A DNA stretch of 61,502 bases from an uncultured Rikenellaceae bacterium (GCA_944325305.1 CALUZO010000006.1:1-61502); one strand, 5' to 3'; shown: positions 1 to 9,546, counted from the first letter of the stretch. Made by a program: numbers and translations. Notes: a model not told the origin generated them from the letters alone.

Positions 1-182
1 CTGATGTAAAGAGTATGGGGTCGGAACATATTACACGGTCTCGAAGACCAATGAAAACTCGGACTTATTCCATACTCTGATGTCTTAATTACTCAAATTT
101 ATAATGATTAAAGTGAATATACAATGACAACATATTTTCCCGTTATAAAAGTGTAGAAATACAGAAAAACAGGGAGAATATT
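1..182. other. Upstream region of the clpC-like gene with a possible structured element
   Basis: No gene is visible here. Bases 10-18 and 70-78 form a 9-bp inverted repeat (agagtatgg / ccatactct), and an inner hairpin ggtct-cga-agacc sits at 37-49. The element could be the end of a transcript lying outside the window or a 5' leader of the next gene. A purine-rich gggaga lies about 8 bases before the ATG at 183. I do not recognise a riboswitch class, and no TAnnTTTG promoter is obvious. Confidence 0.3.
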
Positions 183-2729
183 ATGAAAATCAATCAATCG
201 AAAACCTTACGCAAACATTTGCAGATAGGTCGTCTCGAGGCGGAGCGTGCCGGCAATGTTGGTATAACGGCGGATATAGTTTTTCTTTCGTTGTTTCGGG
301 ACGCTACTTCACATGCCGGACAGATTCTACGTAAACTATTGAAAGATTGGGAGATATACCAGATAAGGGTACGTATCGAACGCGAGGCCGCCAAGACTCT
401 CGCCAAAGGTGAGCCATCGGCAGATGCCCAGGCTGTCGCTGAACGTATCGACCTTGGGGTGGAAGCTGTCGGTGTACAGTATGGCGGAGAGAAGTGCAAG
501 ATGGTCAATACCGGACATTTCCTGATGTGGCTTGTCTCCTGTAAAGATATCATATCTTCGCGCGTGCTGGAACTCTATGGTGTTTCGGTTGAGAAGATAT
601 GGGAATATGTCGGTCAGATGCCTGTCGACGAGAACTATTATCGCGAGATGAATATCCTCGAACAGTTTGCTCAGAGCGGTGTCGACGAATACAGCTCTCA
701 CCGCGAACACGATCATAATGATGTCGGCTACGACGATGGCGGAGGAACAGCAGTGAAAACAAAACATAAAACCAGAACAGAACTCGAAAAATTCGGTGTG
801 AACCTTACGCGGGCGGCCGCCGAAGGTCGCATAGACCCTGTAATAGGACGCGAGAAGGAGATCGAACGACTCATACAGATACTCGGGCGGCGCAAAAAGA
901 ACAACCCGATACTTGTTGGCGAGGCAGGGGTTGGCAAGACCGCCGTGGTCGAGGGATTGGCGCTCAGGATGCTGGGTGACGATCTTCCTCGTTCGCTTCG
1001 CGGCAAGCAGGTGTTCTCGCTCGACATAGCCTCGCTCGTTGCCGGGACGAAGTTCCGCGGGCAGTTCGAGGAGCGCATAAAAACGCTGATCGACGAATTG
1101 ACGACCAACAAGGAGATCATCCTGTTCATAGACGAGATACATACTATAGTTGGTGCCGGCAGTACGCAGGGAAGTCTCGATACGGCCAATATTCTGAAAC
1201 CGGCTTTGGCCAGAGGAGAGCTTCAGTGTATAGGGGCTACTACGCTTGACGAATTCCGCGAGAATATAGAGAAGGATGCCGCTCTCGAAAGGCGTTTCCA
1301 GAAAGTCATGATCGAACCCTCTTCGAAGGAGGACACGCTGTTGATACTTAACAATATCAAGACGTATTATGAGAAACATCATGGCGTACGCTACACCGAC
1401 GAGGCTCTCAAAGCGGCTGTTGAATTGGCAGACAGATATTTGTCTGACCGTTTCTTCCCGGACAAGGCTATCGACGTTATGGACGAAGCCGGATCTAAAG
1501 CCCGCCAGTTCGAGGTGAAAGAACCTGCAATGCTAAGGGGAACCGAGAAGTTGCTCGACAAGATACTTCGCGAGAAGGAGGAGGCGGCAGCAGCAATGGA
1601 TTTCGACCTTGCCGGCCAACTTCGGGTGAAGGCGGTGGCCATTGCCGAAAAGCTCAAGGAGGCTCGTGTTGACTGGCAACGTGAAGTTTCCATGAATCCG
1701 TTCGTGATCGGAGTTGAACATATCGAGGAGGTGATAACAATGATGACGGGCATACCTGTCGAAAAAGTATCGTCTGACGAGAAAAAACGCCTCAGTAACC
1801 TCGGGGGATATCTTTCATCGCGGGTTATCGGGCAGTCGGAAGCCGTAAGCAAGGTTGTCAAATCCATACAGCGAAGCCGTGCGGGACTCAAAGATCCGAA
1901 CAAACCCATAGGAGTATTCATGTTCGTCGGACCTACCGGAGTGGGAAAAACACATCTTACGAAAGAACTTGCCAAATGGATGTTCGACCGGCACGATGCT
2001 CTGATACGCATAGACATGAGCGAGTATTCGGAAAAGCACAATGTGAGTCGTCTTATAGGTTCACCTCCCGGATATGTCGGCTACAACGAGGGCGGCCAGC
2101 TGACCGAAGCGGTACGTCGCCAACCTTACGCCGTAGTGCTTTTCGACGAGATCGAGAAAGCACATCCCGATGTATTCAACGTGATGCTCCAGATATTCGA
2201 CGACGGACACCTGACCGACGGCAACGGTCGTAAGGTCGACTTCCGCAACACCATTATAATAATGACATCGAACGTCGGTTCGAAGCGGGTGGCAAAGAGG
2301 CCGAAAGTTGTCGGCTACAATACCTCGAACAAAGACAATATGATTGAGACGAGTATAAACGCCGATTACCGCAAGGCGCTCGAAGACACTTTCGCACCGG
2401 AGTTCATTAATCGGATAGACGACATAGTGGTATTCAATACCCTGTCGCTGGATGATGTCCAGAAGATAGTGGAACTTGAGCTCAAATACCTCTATGAGCG
2501 AGCCGAGGCTCTTGGATACAAGATAAAAGTCACGCATTGCGCCCGTAAAAGGCTGGCTGCGATGGGCTACGAATCACGCTATGGCGTGCGTTCGCTAAAA
2601 CGCACAATACTCGAAGCTGTCGAAGAACCGCTTGCGGAACTCATTATCGGCGGGAAACTTGAAGCCGGTGACACCGTGAGGGTGGAATGTCGTGGCAAAA
2701 GCGTTGAAGTACTGCGAAAAGCGAGTTAA
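183..2729 (+). CDS. clpC: ClpC-like ATP-dependent protease ATP-binding subunit (AAA+ unfoldase)
   Basis: This is a two-ring Hsp100/Clp unfoldase that should unfold substrates in the cytoplasm for ClpP or act as a disaggregase. It has an N-terminal region (about 1-180) that matches the usual Clp-N repeats only loosely, then a first AAA+ module with Walker A GEAGVGKT at about 246-253. A UVR-like coiled segment at about 460-495 marks the ClpC type. The second AAA+ module has GPTGVGKT at about 583-590, and a Clp D2-small domain ends the protein. The length of 848 residues is normal for ClpC. The tripeptide that would dock ClpP reads VGY (in KVVGYNTSN) instead of the usual hydrophobic-G-F/L, so ClpP binding is likely but not certain. 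It is monocistronic, with a terminator right after it. Confidence 0.93.
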   Translation: MKINQSKTLRKHLQIGRLEAERAGNVGITADIVFLSLFRDATSHAGQILRKLLKDWEIYQIRVRIEREAAKTLAKGEPSADAQAVAERIDLGVEAVGVQYGGEKCKMVNTGHFLMWLVSCKDIISSRVLELYGVSVEKIWEYVGQMPVDENYYREMNILEQFAQSGVDEYSSHREHDHNDVGYDDGGGTAVKTKHKTRTELEKFGVNLTRAAAEGRIDPVIGREKEIERLIQILGRRKKNNPILVGEAGVGKTAVVEGLALRMLGDDLPRSLRGKQVFSLDIASLVAGTKFRGQFEERIKTLIDELTTNKEIILFIDEIHTIVGAGSTQGSLDTANILKPALARGELQCIGATTLDEFRENIEKDAALERRFQKVMIEPSSKEDTLLILNNIKTYYEKHHGVRYTDEALKAAVELADRYLSDRFFPDKAIDVMDEAGSKARQFEVKEPAMLRGTEKLLDKILREKEEAAAAMDFDLAGQLRVKAVAIAEKLKEARVDWQREVSMNPFVIGVEHIEEVITMMTGIPVEKVSSDEKKRLSNLGGYLSSRVIGQSEAVSKVVKSIQRSRAGLKDPNKPIGVFMFVGPTGVGKTHLTKELAKWMFDRHDALIRIDMSEYSEKHNVSRLIGSPPGYVGYNEGGQLTEAVRRQPYAVVLFDEIEKAHPDVFNVMLQIFDDGHLTDGNGRKVDFRNTIIIMTSNVGSKRVAKRPKVVGYNTSNKDNMIETSINADYRKALEDTFAPEFINRIDDIVVFNTLSLDDVQKIVELELKYLYERAEALGYKIKVTHCARKRLAAMGYESRYGVRSLKRTILEAVEEPLAELIIGGKLEAGDTVRVECRGKSVEVLRKAS

Positions 2730-2765
2730 TAAACACATCTCCCTCTATAACCCAAATTGATTGTG

Positions 2766-2802
2766 TCCGGTTGTTCCTGTTTCGGGGAGCAACCGGATTT
2801 TT
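2766..2802 (+). terminator. Rho-independent terminator of the clpC-like gene
   Basis: An 11-bp stem, ccggttgttcc / ggagcaaccgg with one G-U pair, encloses an 8-base loop and is followed by attttt. It lies 37 bases after the stop codon of the clpC-like gene. Confidence 0.75.
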
Positions 2803-3023
2803 CCCGTGATTGTCATACCGTATGGATAGGGCTATTACGTCCCGTTGTAATTGATGCCCGTTGGCGGGAGTTCGGTCTGCACGGCGGCACAATTTTGCCG
2901 GACCGATCGGGTATGGCGAACGGTGCGACAAGCTGCCTACGAGAGTATGGCGCCGACAAAAACAGATTTGCCCGGTACCGTAACGCAAGATTATGCATGT
3001 TTTTATTATAACAACTGTTTTAG

Positions 3024-3031
3024 TACATTTG
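3024..3031 (+). promoter_or_regulatory. Bacteroidota -7 box (tacatttg) for the MATE gene
   Basis: The octamer matches TAnnTTTG exactly and lies 29 bases before the ATG at 3060. No clear -33 TTG is present at the expected distance. The rest of the 2803-3023 gap shows no gene that I can support. Confidence 0.5.
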
Positions 3032-3059
3032 CAGGCCTTTCGGGATATTAAGAAATGGT

Positions 3060-4418
3060 ATGTATAGCTTCGCCAAATACAAAGAACAGTATAAACTTAA
3101 CCTGACGCTTGCGGTTCCTGTCGTCTTGTCACAAACGGGACAGATAGTTGTGCAACTGGTCGATAATGCCATGGTTGGCATGTTGGGTCCGGCCTCGCTG
3201 GCAGGAGTCGGTTTCGCAGGTGCGGTTTTCTGGGCTGTTTTTTGTCTTGTAATGGGCATTACGTTCGGTCTTACGCCGCTCGTCGGCGAGATGTTTGCCA
3301 AAGGACAGCATCGTGTATCGGCATCGTATTTTCAGAACTCCATTCTTCTGTTTTTCCTTCTGGGGGTAGTTTTTTTCGCAATACAGTACTCAGCTTCGTA
3401 TCTCATGCCCTATCTCGGGCAGCAGCCCGAAGTCGTTGAACAGGCAGTCCCGTATTACAAATACCTTGCGTGGTCGGTGATTCCGTTCATGATCTATGCG
3501 CCGTTCAAGCAATTTCTGGAGGGTGTCGGCAATACCACCATAGCTATGGTGACGGCGCTGGTGGCTAACGCAATCAATATTTTCTTCAACTGGCTGCTGA
3601 TATGGGGCAACTGGGGTTTCCCGGAGATGGGAGCGGCAGGTGCTGGACTTGCCACATTAATTTCGCGATGTCTGACTCCGTTGATGATAATCGGTTATGT
3701 TGTCATGGAATGGAAATACGCGCGTTACTTCAGTTTTTTTTCATTCCGTAGATTCAGTTTGCGTCGTATGTGGTCGTTGCTCAAGATGGGCATGCCGATA
3801 GGTCTGCAGATGATGCTCGAGAACGGCGCTTTCGTCTTTACGACCCTTATGATGGGCTGGATCGGCACGGCTGCTCTGGCTGCCAACCAGATAGCCATTA
3901 ATTTTGCCAATTTTGCCTTCATGGTCATAGTGGGGATAGGCGCAGCGACCACTATACGTGTGAGTCACGAGTACGGACGTAAGGATAGCGGACAGCTGAA
4001 GCTGGCCATCCGTGCCGCCTATCACATAGGCATAGCATGGAACCTTTTCACCGCCCTGATATTCATAATTCTTCGCAGCCATATTCCAATGATCTTTACC
4101 GACTCTGCGGAGGTCATAGCGATAGCCTCCACGCTTTTTGTGATGGTGGCGGCATTCCAAATATCTGATGGAATCCAGGCCATAACAATAGGTGCCTTGC
4201 GAGGCATACAGGATGTTAAAATACTCATATGGATAGCTCTGTTGGCTTACATAGTGATTAATATTCCGACAGGGTATATGCTGGCCTTCAATGCCGGATG
4301 GGGACCAGAAGGATTGTGGGCTGGATTCTTTATCGGCATAACTTCCGCGGCAGTGCTTCTCTGCATAAGGCTGAAAAGACAAATTGGGACATTACGCAAG
4401 ACGTTTTTCCGATCATAA
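3060..4418 (+). CDS. MATE family multidrug/Na+ efflux transporter
   Basis: This is a polytopic inner-membrane antiporter of the MATE (NorM-like) family. Such proteins export cationic drugs or metabolites in exchange for Na+ or H+. The 452 residues carry about twelve hydrophobic segments in two similar halves. Family-typical stretches include PVVLSQTGQIVVQLVDNAMVG near the N terminus and a conserved P/G-rich LVGEMFAKGQ loop after the second helix. The second half starts near GMPIGLQMMLENGAF, the expected internal repeat. It stands alone between the clpC terminator and the ychF promoter. The substrate cannot be read from the sequence. Confidence 0.92.
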   Translation: MYSFAKYKEQYKLNLTLAVPVVLSQTGQIVVQLVDNAMVGMLGPASLAGVGFAGAVFWAVFCLVMGITFGLTPLVGEMFAKGQHRVSASYFQNSILLFFLLGVVFFAIQYSASYLMPYLGQQPEVVEQAVPYYKYLAWSVIPFMIYAPFKQFLEGVGNTTIAMVTALVANAINIFFNWLLIWGNWGFPEMGAAGAGLATLISRCLTPLMIIGYVVMEWKYARYFSFFSFRRFSLRRMWSLLKMGMPIGLQMMLENGAFVFTTLMMGWIGTAALAANQIAINFANFAFMVIVGIGAATTIRVSHEYGRKDSGQLKLAIRAAYHIGIAWNLFTALIFIILRSHIPMIFTDSAEVIAIASTLFVMVAAFQISDGIQAITIGALRGIQDVKILIWIALLAYIVINIPTGYMLAFNAGWGPEGLWAGFFIGITSAAVLLCIRLKRQIGTLRKTFFRS

Positions 4419-4574
4419 TACTCAATTGATAACGGTGTGCTATAGGCCCCCATGGGTTCCGCCGGTCTTTTCATTTTCTCATGTATCGGACATGTCAGAC
4501 TCCCCGGCTGTGACAATTTATTGAAAGAAAGCAGGCGCAGCCATGCGTAATTACAGTAAAACTTCGTTTTTCTT

Positions 4575-4604
4575 TTGCTCCGCACCCACCTTTTCGTATC
4601 TTTG
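4575..4604 (+). promoter_or_regulatory. Promoter of the ychF-GNAT-yhcH-gltX operon
   Basis: A TTG at 4575-4577 is followed after 19 bases by TATCTTTG at 4597-4604, a full match to the Bacteroidota -33/-7 pattern. Transcription would start near 4611. This rules out the upstream in-frame TTG at 4575 as the ychF start and supports the ATG at 4632. Confidence 0.8.
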
Positions 4605-4631
4605 TGGCTCGAAACCAGACAACAGAAACAT

Positions 4632-5732
4632 ATGGCTCTTCAATGCGGCATAGTAGGACTTCCCAACGTAGGGAAATCGACTCTATTCAACTGTCTTTCA
4701 AGCGCCCGCGCCCAGGCAGCTAACTTTCCCTTTTGCACCATCGAACCCAACGTCGGAGTTATCACAGTCCCCGACGACCGCCTCATCACACTGGCAAAAA
4801 TAGACAACCCAAGAAGGGTCGTCCCGACTACAATAGAAATTGTAGATATAGCCGGTTTGGTAAAAGGCGCCTCGAAAGGCGAAGGATTGGGCAACAAATT
4901 CTTGGGCAATATCCGTAATACCGATGCCATCATACATGTACTCAGATGTTTCGACAATGACAACGTGACGCATGTTGACGGGAGTGTCGATCCTGTTCGC
5001 GACAAGGATATCATCGACACAGAACTTCAGATGAAAGATCTGGAAACAGTCGAAAGCCGTATCGGCAAGGTCGAAAAACAGGCAAAAGCCGGCGACAAAC
5101 ATGCAAAACGACTCTATGACCTGCTCTTACGATACAAAGAGGTACTCGAACAGGGCAAGTCGGCACGTATGGTCGTAATCGAGGACAAAGAAGACCGTAA
5201 AATGGCCGACGAATTGATGTTGCTTACCGACAAACCGGTACTGTATGTCTGCAACGTGGACGAAGCAAGCGCGGCAACAGGCAACAAATATACGGAAGCG
5301 GTAAAAGCCGCAATCGCCGATGAGAATGCCGAAATGCTCATAGTCGCCGCTGCAATCGAGGCCGACATAGCCGAACTCGAAACTGCCGAAGAACGCATGA
5401 TGTTCCTCGAAGAGGCAGGACTCACGGAAAGCGGTGTGGGACGTCTTATCAAAGCCGCATACAAACTGCTCGACCTGCAGACGTACTTTACAACCGGAGA
5501 ACAGGAATCGCGCGCATGGACATTTACCCGGGGAATGAAAGCTCCGCAGGCAGCCGGAATCATCCACAGCGATTTCGAGCGCGGATTCATCCGGGCAGAA
5601 GTCATAAAATACGACGATTACGTGGCACTGGGATCGGAAAAGGCATGCCGCGAGGCCGGAAAGATAGCCATCGAAGGGAAAGAATACGTGGTACAGGACG
5701 GCGACATAATGCACTTTCTTTTCAATGTCTGA
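4632..5732 (+). CDS. ychF: Redox-regulated ATPase YchF (OLA1 family)
   Basis: YchF is a universally conserved P-loop NTPase of the Obg superfamily that hydrolyses ATP in preference to GTP and binds ribosomes. The protein starts MALQCGIVGLPNVGKSTLFN, with the P-loop G-LPNVGKST near residues 9-17. The switch region contains DIAGLVKGASKGEGLGNKFL. The C-terminal TGS domain is recognisable from FTTGEQESRAWTF through YVVQDGDIMHFLF. In place of the G4 motif NKxD it has YVCNVDE (the NxxE form), which explains the ATP preference. At 366 residues it is full length. The start was chosen because an in-frame TTG at 4575 lies inside the promoter. It overlaps the next gene by 8 bases. Confidence 0.95.
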   Translation: MALQCGIVGLPNVGKSTLFNCLSSARAQAANFPFCTIEPNVGVITVPDDRLITLAKIDNPRRVVPTTIEIVDIAGLVKGASKGEGLGNKFLGNIRNTDAIIHVLRCFDNDNVTHVDGSVDPVRDKDIIDTELQMKDLETVESRIGKVEKQAKAGDKHAKRLYDLLLRYKEVLEQGKSARMVVIEDKEDRKMADELMLLTDKPVLYVCNVDEASAATGNKYTEAVKAAIADENAEMLIVAAAIEADIAELETAEERMMFLEEAGLTESGVGRLIKAAYKLLDLQTYFTTGEQESRAWTFTRGMKAPQAAGIIHSDFERGFIRAEVIKYDDYVALGSEKACREAGKIAIEGKEYVVQDGDIMHFLFNV

Positions 5733-6204
5733 TATACGAAAGGCTGCGGACAAAGACATTCCGTCGGTGAAAGCGATCTGGGAAGAGTCCGTACGGGCTA
5801 CCCATCACTTCCTGACCGAAGACGAGATATCGTTTTACAAAAACCTATTGCCAGAATATCTGCGACATGTCGATCTGCATGTTTTGGACCGTGACGGTAC
5901 GATCGACGGTTTTTCCGGTATCGCGGGACGGAAATTGGAAATGCTGTTCGTCACCAAACGCGGTTCGGGTTCAGGATCGAAATTACTCGGACACGCAATA
6001 AGCCTCGGAGTGACGGAGGTAGATGTAAACGAGGAAAACACACGAGCGACAAAATTCTACCAGGACAGGGGATTCATTCAGGTCGGATGCTCCGAAAATG
6101 ACAACGAAGGCAAGCCACACCCGATCCTGCACCTCGCCTTAACTGGAGAAAGCAGAAGACAAACAAGTCCGGGACAAGCCGGACCAGACAATGCAAACAG
6201 ATAA
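5725..6204 (+). CDS. GNAT family N-acetyltransferase
   Basis: This 159-residue GCN5-related N-acetyltransferase should transfer acetyl from acetyl-CoA to an unknown amine. The acetyl-CoA binding motif R-G-S-G-S-G-S lies in LFVTKRGSGSGSKLLGHAI. It is followed by the family-typical DVNEENTRATKFYQDRGF, in which Asn and Tyr line the active site. It resembles YjaB-like enzymes. The last 20 residues or so are polar and outside the fold. It overlaps ychF by 8 bases and is probably translationally coupled to it, in an operon leading to gltX. Confidence 0.88.
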   Translation: MSDIRKAADKDIPSVKAIWEESVRATHHFLTEDEISFYKNLLPEYLRHVDLHVLDRDGTIDGFSGIAGRKLEMLFVTKRGSGSGSKLLGHAISLGVTEVDVNEENTRATKFYQDRGFIQVGCSENDNEGKPHPILHLALTGESRRQTSPGQAGPDNANR

Positions 6205-6225
6205 AATCCACAAACAGATACAGTT

Positions 6226-6684
6226 ATGATTCTCGACTCTTTAAAAAATTTCAGAACCTATGCCGGCCTGCACGAACGTTTCGCACTCGTTGCCGACTTT
6301 CTCGAAAAGAACGACCTGACAGCACTGGCTGACGGCAAATACGAAATAGACGGCAACAACGTCTATATGAAACTGGGAACACATGCGCTGAAAACACCCG
6401 AAAACGCAGCACTCGAAGCACATGACAAGTATATCGACATACAGGTTGTCGTGGACGGTTCGGAAGGTTTCGGCTGGCTTTTCCGCGAACAATGCAAATC
6501 ACCACGCGGCGAGATGAACCTCGAAAAAGACATAATCTTTTACAACGACCGCCCATCGGCAACCGTGACGGCACACAGCGGAGAATTCGTAATCTTCTTT
6601 ACCGATGATGCCCACGCACCACTCACCGACACCGGTCTGCCCCGAAAGGATGTCCGCAAATGCGTTTTCAAAATAAAAGAATAA
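6226..6684 (+). CDS. YhcH/YjgK/YiaL family protein (DUF386)
   Basis: This 152-residue protein belongs to the YhcH/YjgK/YiaL family of small cupin-like proteins, some annotated as the beta subunit of EbgC-type beta-galactosidase. Recognisable features are an early [14 protein letters not shown], then [13 protein letters not shown], and near the end [12 protein letters not shown], where acidic residues and His are probable metal ligands. Members occur in sialic acid and other sugar catabolism loci, but here the neighbours are ychF and gltX, so no substrate is suggested. It lies 21 bases after the GNAT gene and 4 bases before gltX. Confidence 0.87.
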   Translation: MILDSLKNFRTYAGLHERFALVADFLEKNDLTALADGKYEIDGNNVYMKLGTHALKTPENAALEAHDKYIDIQVVVDGSEGFGWLFREQCKSPRGEMNLEKDIIFYNDRPSATVTAHSGEFVIFFTDDAHAPLTDTGLPRKDVRKCVFKIKE

Positions 6685-6688
6685 AACC

Positions 6689-8212
6689 ATGAGCAAAGTA
6701 AGGGTACGTTTCGCGCCCAGTCCCACCGGACCTCTCCATATAGGCGGTGTACGCACGGCACTCTACAACTACCTGTTCGCACGACAGGCTGGCGGTGACT
6801 TCATTCTCCGCATCGAAGACACCGACTCGCAACGTTTCGTGCCGGGAGCCGAAGAGTACATTCTCGAATCGCTCAAATGGTGCGGAATCAAGGTCGACGA
6901 AGGTGTAGGTGTCGGAGGTCCGCACGCCCCCTACCGCCAAAGCGAACGCAAGGATATCTATCTGCATTATGCACTTCAACTCGTCGAATCGGGCAACGCA
7001 TATTACGCATTCGATTCGGCAGAGTCGCTCAACGAACTCCGCACGGCAGCGGAAAAAGTCGGCGAGACATTTGCCTACAACTATAAAGTCCGCGGACAAC
7101 TCGAAACATCGCTGCGCCTGCCGGCCGAAGAGGTCAGGGCACGCATCGACCGCGGCGACCAGTGGGTGATAAGGTTCATGATGCCCGAAAACGAAGAGGT
7201 AGCCATGGACGACATGATCCGGGGAGAGGTAAAAGTCAACACGTCCACCCTCGATGACAAGGTCCTTTACAAATCGTCCGACGAACTTCCGACATACCAT
7301 CTCGCCAATATCGTTGACGACCACCTGATGGAAATCACGCACGTGATACGCGGCGAAGAATGGCTTCCGTCGCTTCCATTGCACTACCTGCTGTACAGAG
7401 CGTTCGGCTGGACCGACACACAACCCAGGTTTGCGCATCTTCCGCTACTTCTGAAACCGACCGGCCAGGGTAAACTCAGCAAGCGCGACGGTGACAAAAT
7501 GGGGTTCCCGGTGTTCCCGCTCGAATGGCACGGGTCCGACGGCGAGGTCTCGCGAGGATACCGCGAAGACGGCTACTTTCCAGAGGCTTTCGTCAACATG
7601 CTGGCACTGCTTGGCTGGAACCCCGGAACGGAACAGGAGATATTCTCGATGGATGAACTCATCGAGTCGTTCTCGCTCGAAAGGGTCGGCAAGTCGGGGG
7701 CACGTTTCAGTCCCGACAAAGCGCTGTGGTTCAACGCACAATATATGCACGCACGCAACGACGAAGAACTCGGCCGGGCATTCCTGCCGATACTCGAAAA
7801 ACACGGCATAACGGCCGATCTCGCAACCGCCACCAAAGCGGCATCGATGATAAAATCGAGGGCGACATTCGTCAAGGAATTTTGGGACCTCTCCGACTTT
7901 CTGTTCGTAGCACCCGCCGCATACGATGAAAAAGCCACCGCAAAATATTGGAAAAACGAGAATCCTGCCCGTGTAGCGCAACTGCGCGAGCTGCTTGCCG
8001 GCATCGATGACTTTTCGGCCGCAAACACCAATACCATAGTCCACGACCTCATAACGGCCAACGAATGGCCTATGGGACAGGTTATGAACTCTTTCCGGCT
8101 GGCCGTAGTTGGTGCCAGCAAAGGTCCGGACATGTTCCAGATATGCGAATTCATCGGCAAAAACGAAACGCTTGCAAGGATAGACAAGGCGCTTGATACG
8201 CTCGGAAGATAA
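6689..8212 (+). CDS. gltX: Glutamyl-tRNA synthetase
   Basis: GltX charges tRNA-Glu with glutamate in the cytoplasm. It is a class I synthetase: the HIGH-type motif reads LHIGG at residues 16-20 in [20 protein letters not shown], and the KMSKS-type loop reads KLSKR at 262-266. The 507 residues include the catalytic domain and a C-terminal anticodon-binding helical domain. The gene is the last of the operon starting with ychF, begins 4 bases after yhcH, and ends at a strong terminator. I see no sign of a separate glutaminyl-tRNA synthetase in the window. Confidence 0.96.
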   Translation: MSKVRVRFAPSPTGPLHIGGVRTALYNYLFARQAGGDFILRIEDTDSQRFVPGAEEYILESLKWCGIKVDEGVGVGGPHAPYRQSERKDIYLHYALQLVESGNAYYAFDSAESLNELRTAAEKVGETFAYNYKVRGQLETSLRLPAEEVRARIDRGDQWVIRFMMPENEEVAMDDMIRGEVKVNTSTLDDKVLYKSSDELPTYHLANIVDDHLMEITHVIRGEEWLPSLPLHYLLYRAFGWTDTQPRFAHLPLLLKPTGQGKLSKRDGDKMGFPVFPLEWHGSDGEVSRGYREDGYFPEAFVNMLALLGWNPGTEQEIFSMDELIESFSLERVGKSGARFSPDKALWFNAQYMHARNDEELGRAFLPILEKHGITADLATATKAASMIKSRATFVKEFWDLSDFLFVAPAAYDEKATAKYWKNENPARVAQLRELLAGIDDFSAANTNTIVHDLITANEWPMGQVMNSFRLAVVGASKGPDMFQICEFIGKNETLARIDKALDTLGR

Positions 8213-8231
8213 ACTTAATCACCGTATTATC

Positions 8232-8271
8232 GCAAAAACGAGCCGGTCCGAAAAGACCGGCTCGTTTTTTT
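8232..8271. terminator. Bidirectional terminator after gltX
   Basis: A perfect 10-bp stem, cgagccggtc / gaccggctcg, with a 6-base loop is flanked by five A on one side and seven T on the other. It ends the gltX operon on the plus strand and also lies just after the decayed gene on the minus strand. Confidence 0.92.
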
Positions 8272-8272
8272 A

Positions 8273-8644
8273 TCATAACAAATCTTCGATCGACAGCAAT
8301 ACGTTGGTCAGAAGCCTATTTTGCCGGAACATCATGTCGCCGACTATTCCCAGCACAAAAATCTCGACACCGCACTTGTCTTTGATCTCCTGAACGACCA
8401 CGCTTAAATATCGTCCAGCTCCGTTGCCGTTCCGGTCATCATCGACTCCGCCAAAAACCGATCTGCGATCAGATCCACAGACTGCCCGGAGTTCAGTTTA
8501 TGCAACGTTCAGTACACAAAAAGAATCGGCACCGACGTAATGACCGAACGCAGACTCCAATCCTTCGTAATCGAACCGGGTTTTCGCACTGTCGGTTATC
8601 CTGTCCAGAACCATTTCAACCTCCAGGTTATTGCCATTCTGCAA
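8273..8644 (-). pseudogene. Decayed hypothetical gene (frameshifted)
   Basis: Read on the minus strand, three protein-like stretches follow each other in alternating frames. From 8644, one frame gives LEVEMVLDRITDSAKTRF and ends at a TAA at 8498-8500. A second frame reads VDLIADRFLAESMMTGTATE and stops at 8404-8406. The first frame then resumes with VVVQEIKDKCGVEIFVLG and ends with a TGA at 8273-8275, immediately before the shared terminator. Upstream of 8644 an in-frame TAG is preceded by a further plausible stretch. This is the pattern of a gene broken by two compensating frameshifts and a nonsense change. I do not recognise the parent family. Confidence 0.5.
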
Positions 8645-8725
8645 CTATACCCTCATACGGCTTAAATGGATCCGAAGCAAAACGGACCCGGATTTTTCAT
8701 TTTTACGCTATCTGCCACAAACGGC

Positions 8726-9223
8726 CTAATTTGCCAACGATGCGATCAGTATAGCTGCCGGAATACACAGAAATCCCAATACGAGAGTAACTATGGTAAT
8801 AATACCGGATATTTTGAAATACCTGAACAAAGACCTGACACCGTTTGTCATGGCATCGGTATCCATCTTCAAAACCGCCTTTTTGACCTCTACCGAGAAT
8901 TGATAAAGATTATAGGCAATTATGAAACCCACCACCCCGATGATCAGGTATAATATTCCAAGGAAAACATAGGTTAAGGTCATGATCGATCCGAACGAAT
9001 CTGACATTCCTGCCATGGATTCTGTCAACCCCGGCCATACAGAAGACAATATAATCATCAAAACGCCGGTAATAGCCAAGAGCCCACACAAGATAAAACT
9101 CACTATTGCAATAAATTGCGCCCACCCGGCACAAGACCTGAAATAACCGAGCCCCTGCTCTGTCACCTCCAGGCGGTTCTTCTCCGCAACGGATTCCTGT
9201 ACATTTTTTTCTGTCTCCATCAT
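8726..9223 (-). CDS. DUF5362 family membrane protein
   Basis: This 165-residue protein of unknown function resembles the DUF5362 family, known mainly from Bacteroidota. A short polar N terminus is followed by three or four hydrophobic helices: one near 34-62 (FIAIVSFILCGLLAITGVLM), one near 88-110 (VFLGILYLIIGVVGFIIAY) and one at the C terminus (ISGIITIVTLVLGFLCIPAA). The polar loop with FSVEVKKAVLKMDTDAMTNG between the later helices is typical of the family. It follows a 56-residue gene on the same strand after a 36-base gap and is probably co-transcribed with it. Confidence 0.8.
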   Translation of the reverse strand: MMETEKNVQESVAEKNRLEVTEQGLGYFRSCAGWAQFIAIVSFILCGLLAITGVLMIILSSVWPGLTESMAGMSDSFGSIMTLTYVFLGILYLIIGVVGFIIAYNLYQFSVEVKKAVLKMDTDAMTNGVRSLFRYFKISGIITIVTLVLGFLCIPAAILIASLAN

Positions 9224-9259
9224 AATTCAATCATATTAAGGTTCAGGTTAGCAATTAGA

Positions 9260-9430
9260 TCATTCTGTTTCCGTCTCCGGATCGTCGTACAGGTTGTCCA
9301 GCTCGAATGCGATACTGTCGAGTTCTTTCTTGTACGCATCCATTATCTCTTCCGGAATATCGGCCGGCGCTTCGTCTATACGTCTTTGTGCAATAGCGAG
9401 CTCTTTTTCCAACTCTTCTCTTCGTCCCAT
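9260..9430 (-). CDS. Small acidic coiled-coil protein, unknown function
   Basis: This 56-residue reading frame starts MGRREELEKELAIAQRRIDE and ends in an acidic tail, LYDDPETETE. The charge pattern suggests two helices forming a short coiled coil. The frame runs open well upstream, but that part lies antisense to the glycosyltransferase gene, so the ATG at 9430 is preferred. It lies 36 bases before the DUF5362 gene on the same strand and may form a two-gene unit with it. I do not recognise the family. Confidence 0.6.
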   Translation of the reverse strand: MGRREELEKELAIAQRRIDEAPADIPEEIMDAYKKELDSIAFELDNLYDDPETETE

Positions 9431-9516
9431 AAATATAGCTGTTTTTTTTACTTGCAATATCATTTTGCATAAATAGAACAAAAAAGATACCACGGCGAAA
9501 CATCCCCTCATCGGAT

Positions 9517-9546
9517 TTGATCTCATGCAATAAAAAGATATCTTTG
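9517..9546 (+). promoter_or_regulatory. Promoter of the rhamnosyltransferase-like gene
   Basis: TTG at 9517-9519, 19 bases, then TATCTTTG at 9539-9546, a full Bacteroidota promoter match. Transcription would start about 35 bases before the ATG at 9591. Confidence 0.78.

Noticed and set aside
336..1382. A 348-codon minus-strand frame
   Set aside because: It is a shadow of the clpC-like gene with no recognisable motif.
4575..4631. N-terminal extension of YchF from a TTG
   Set aside because: The TTG is the -33 element of a perfect promoter, so the codons are upstream of the transcript start.
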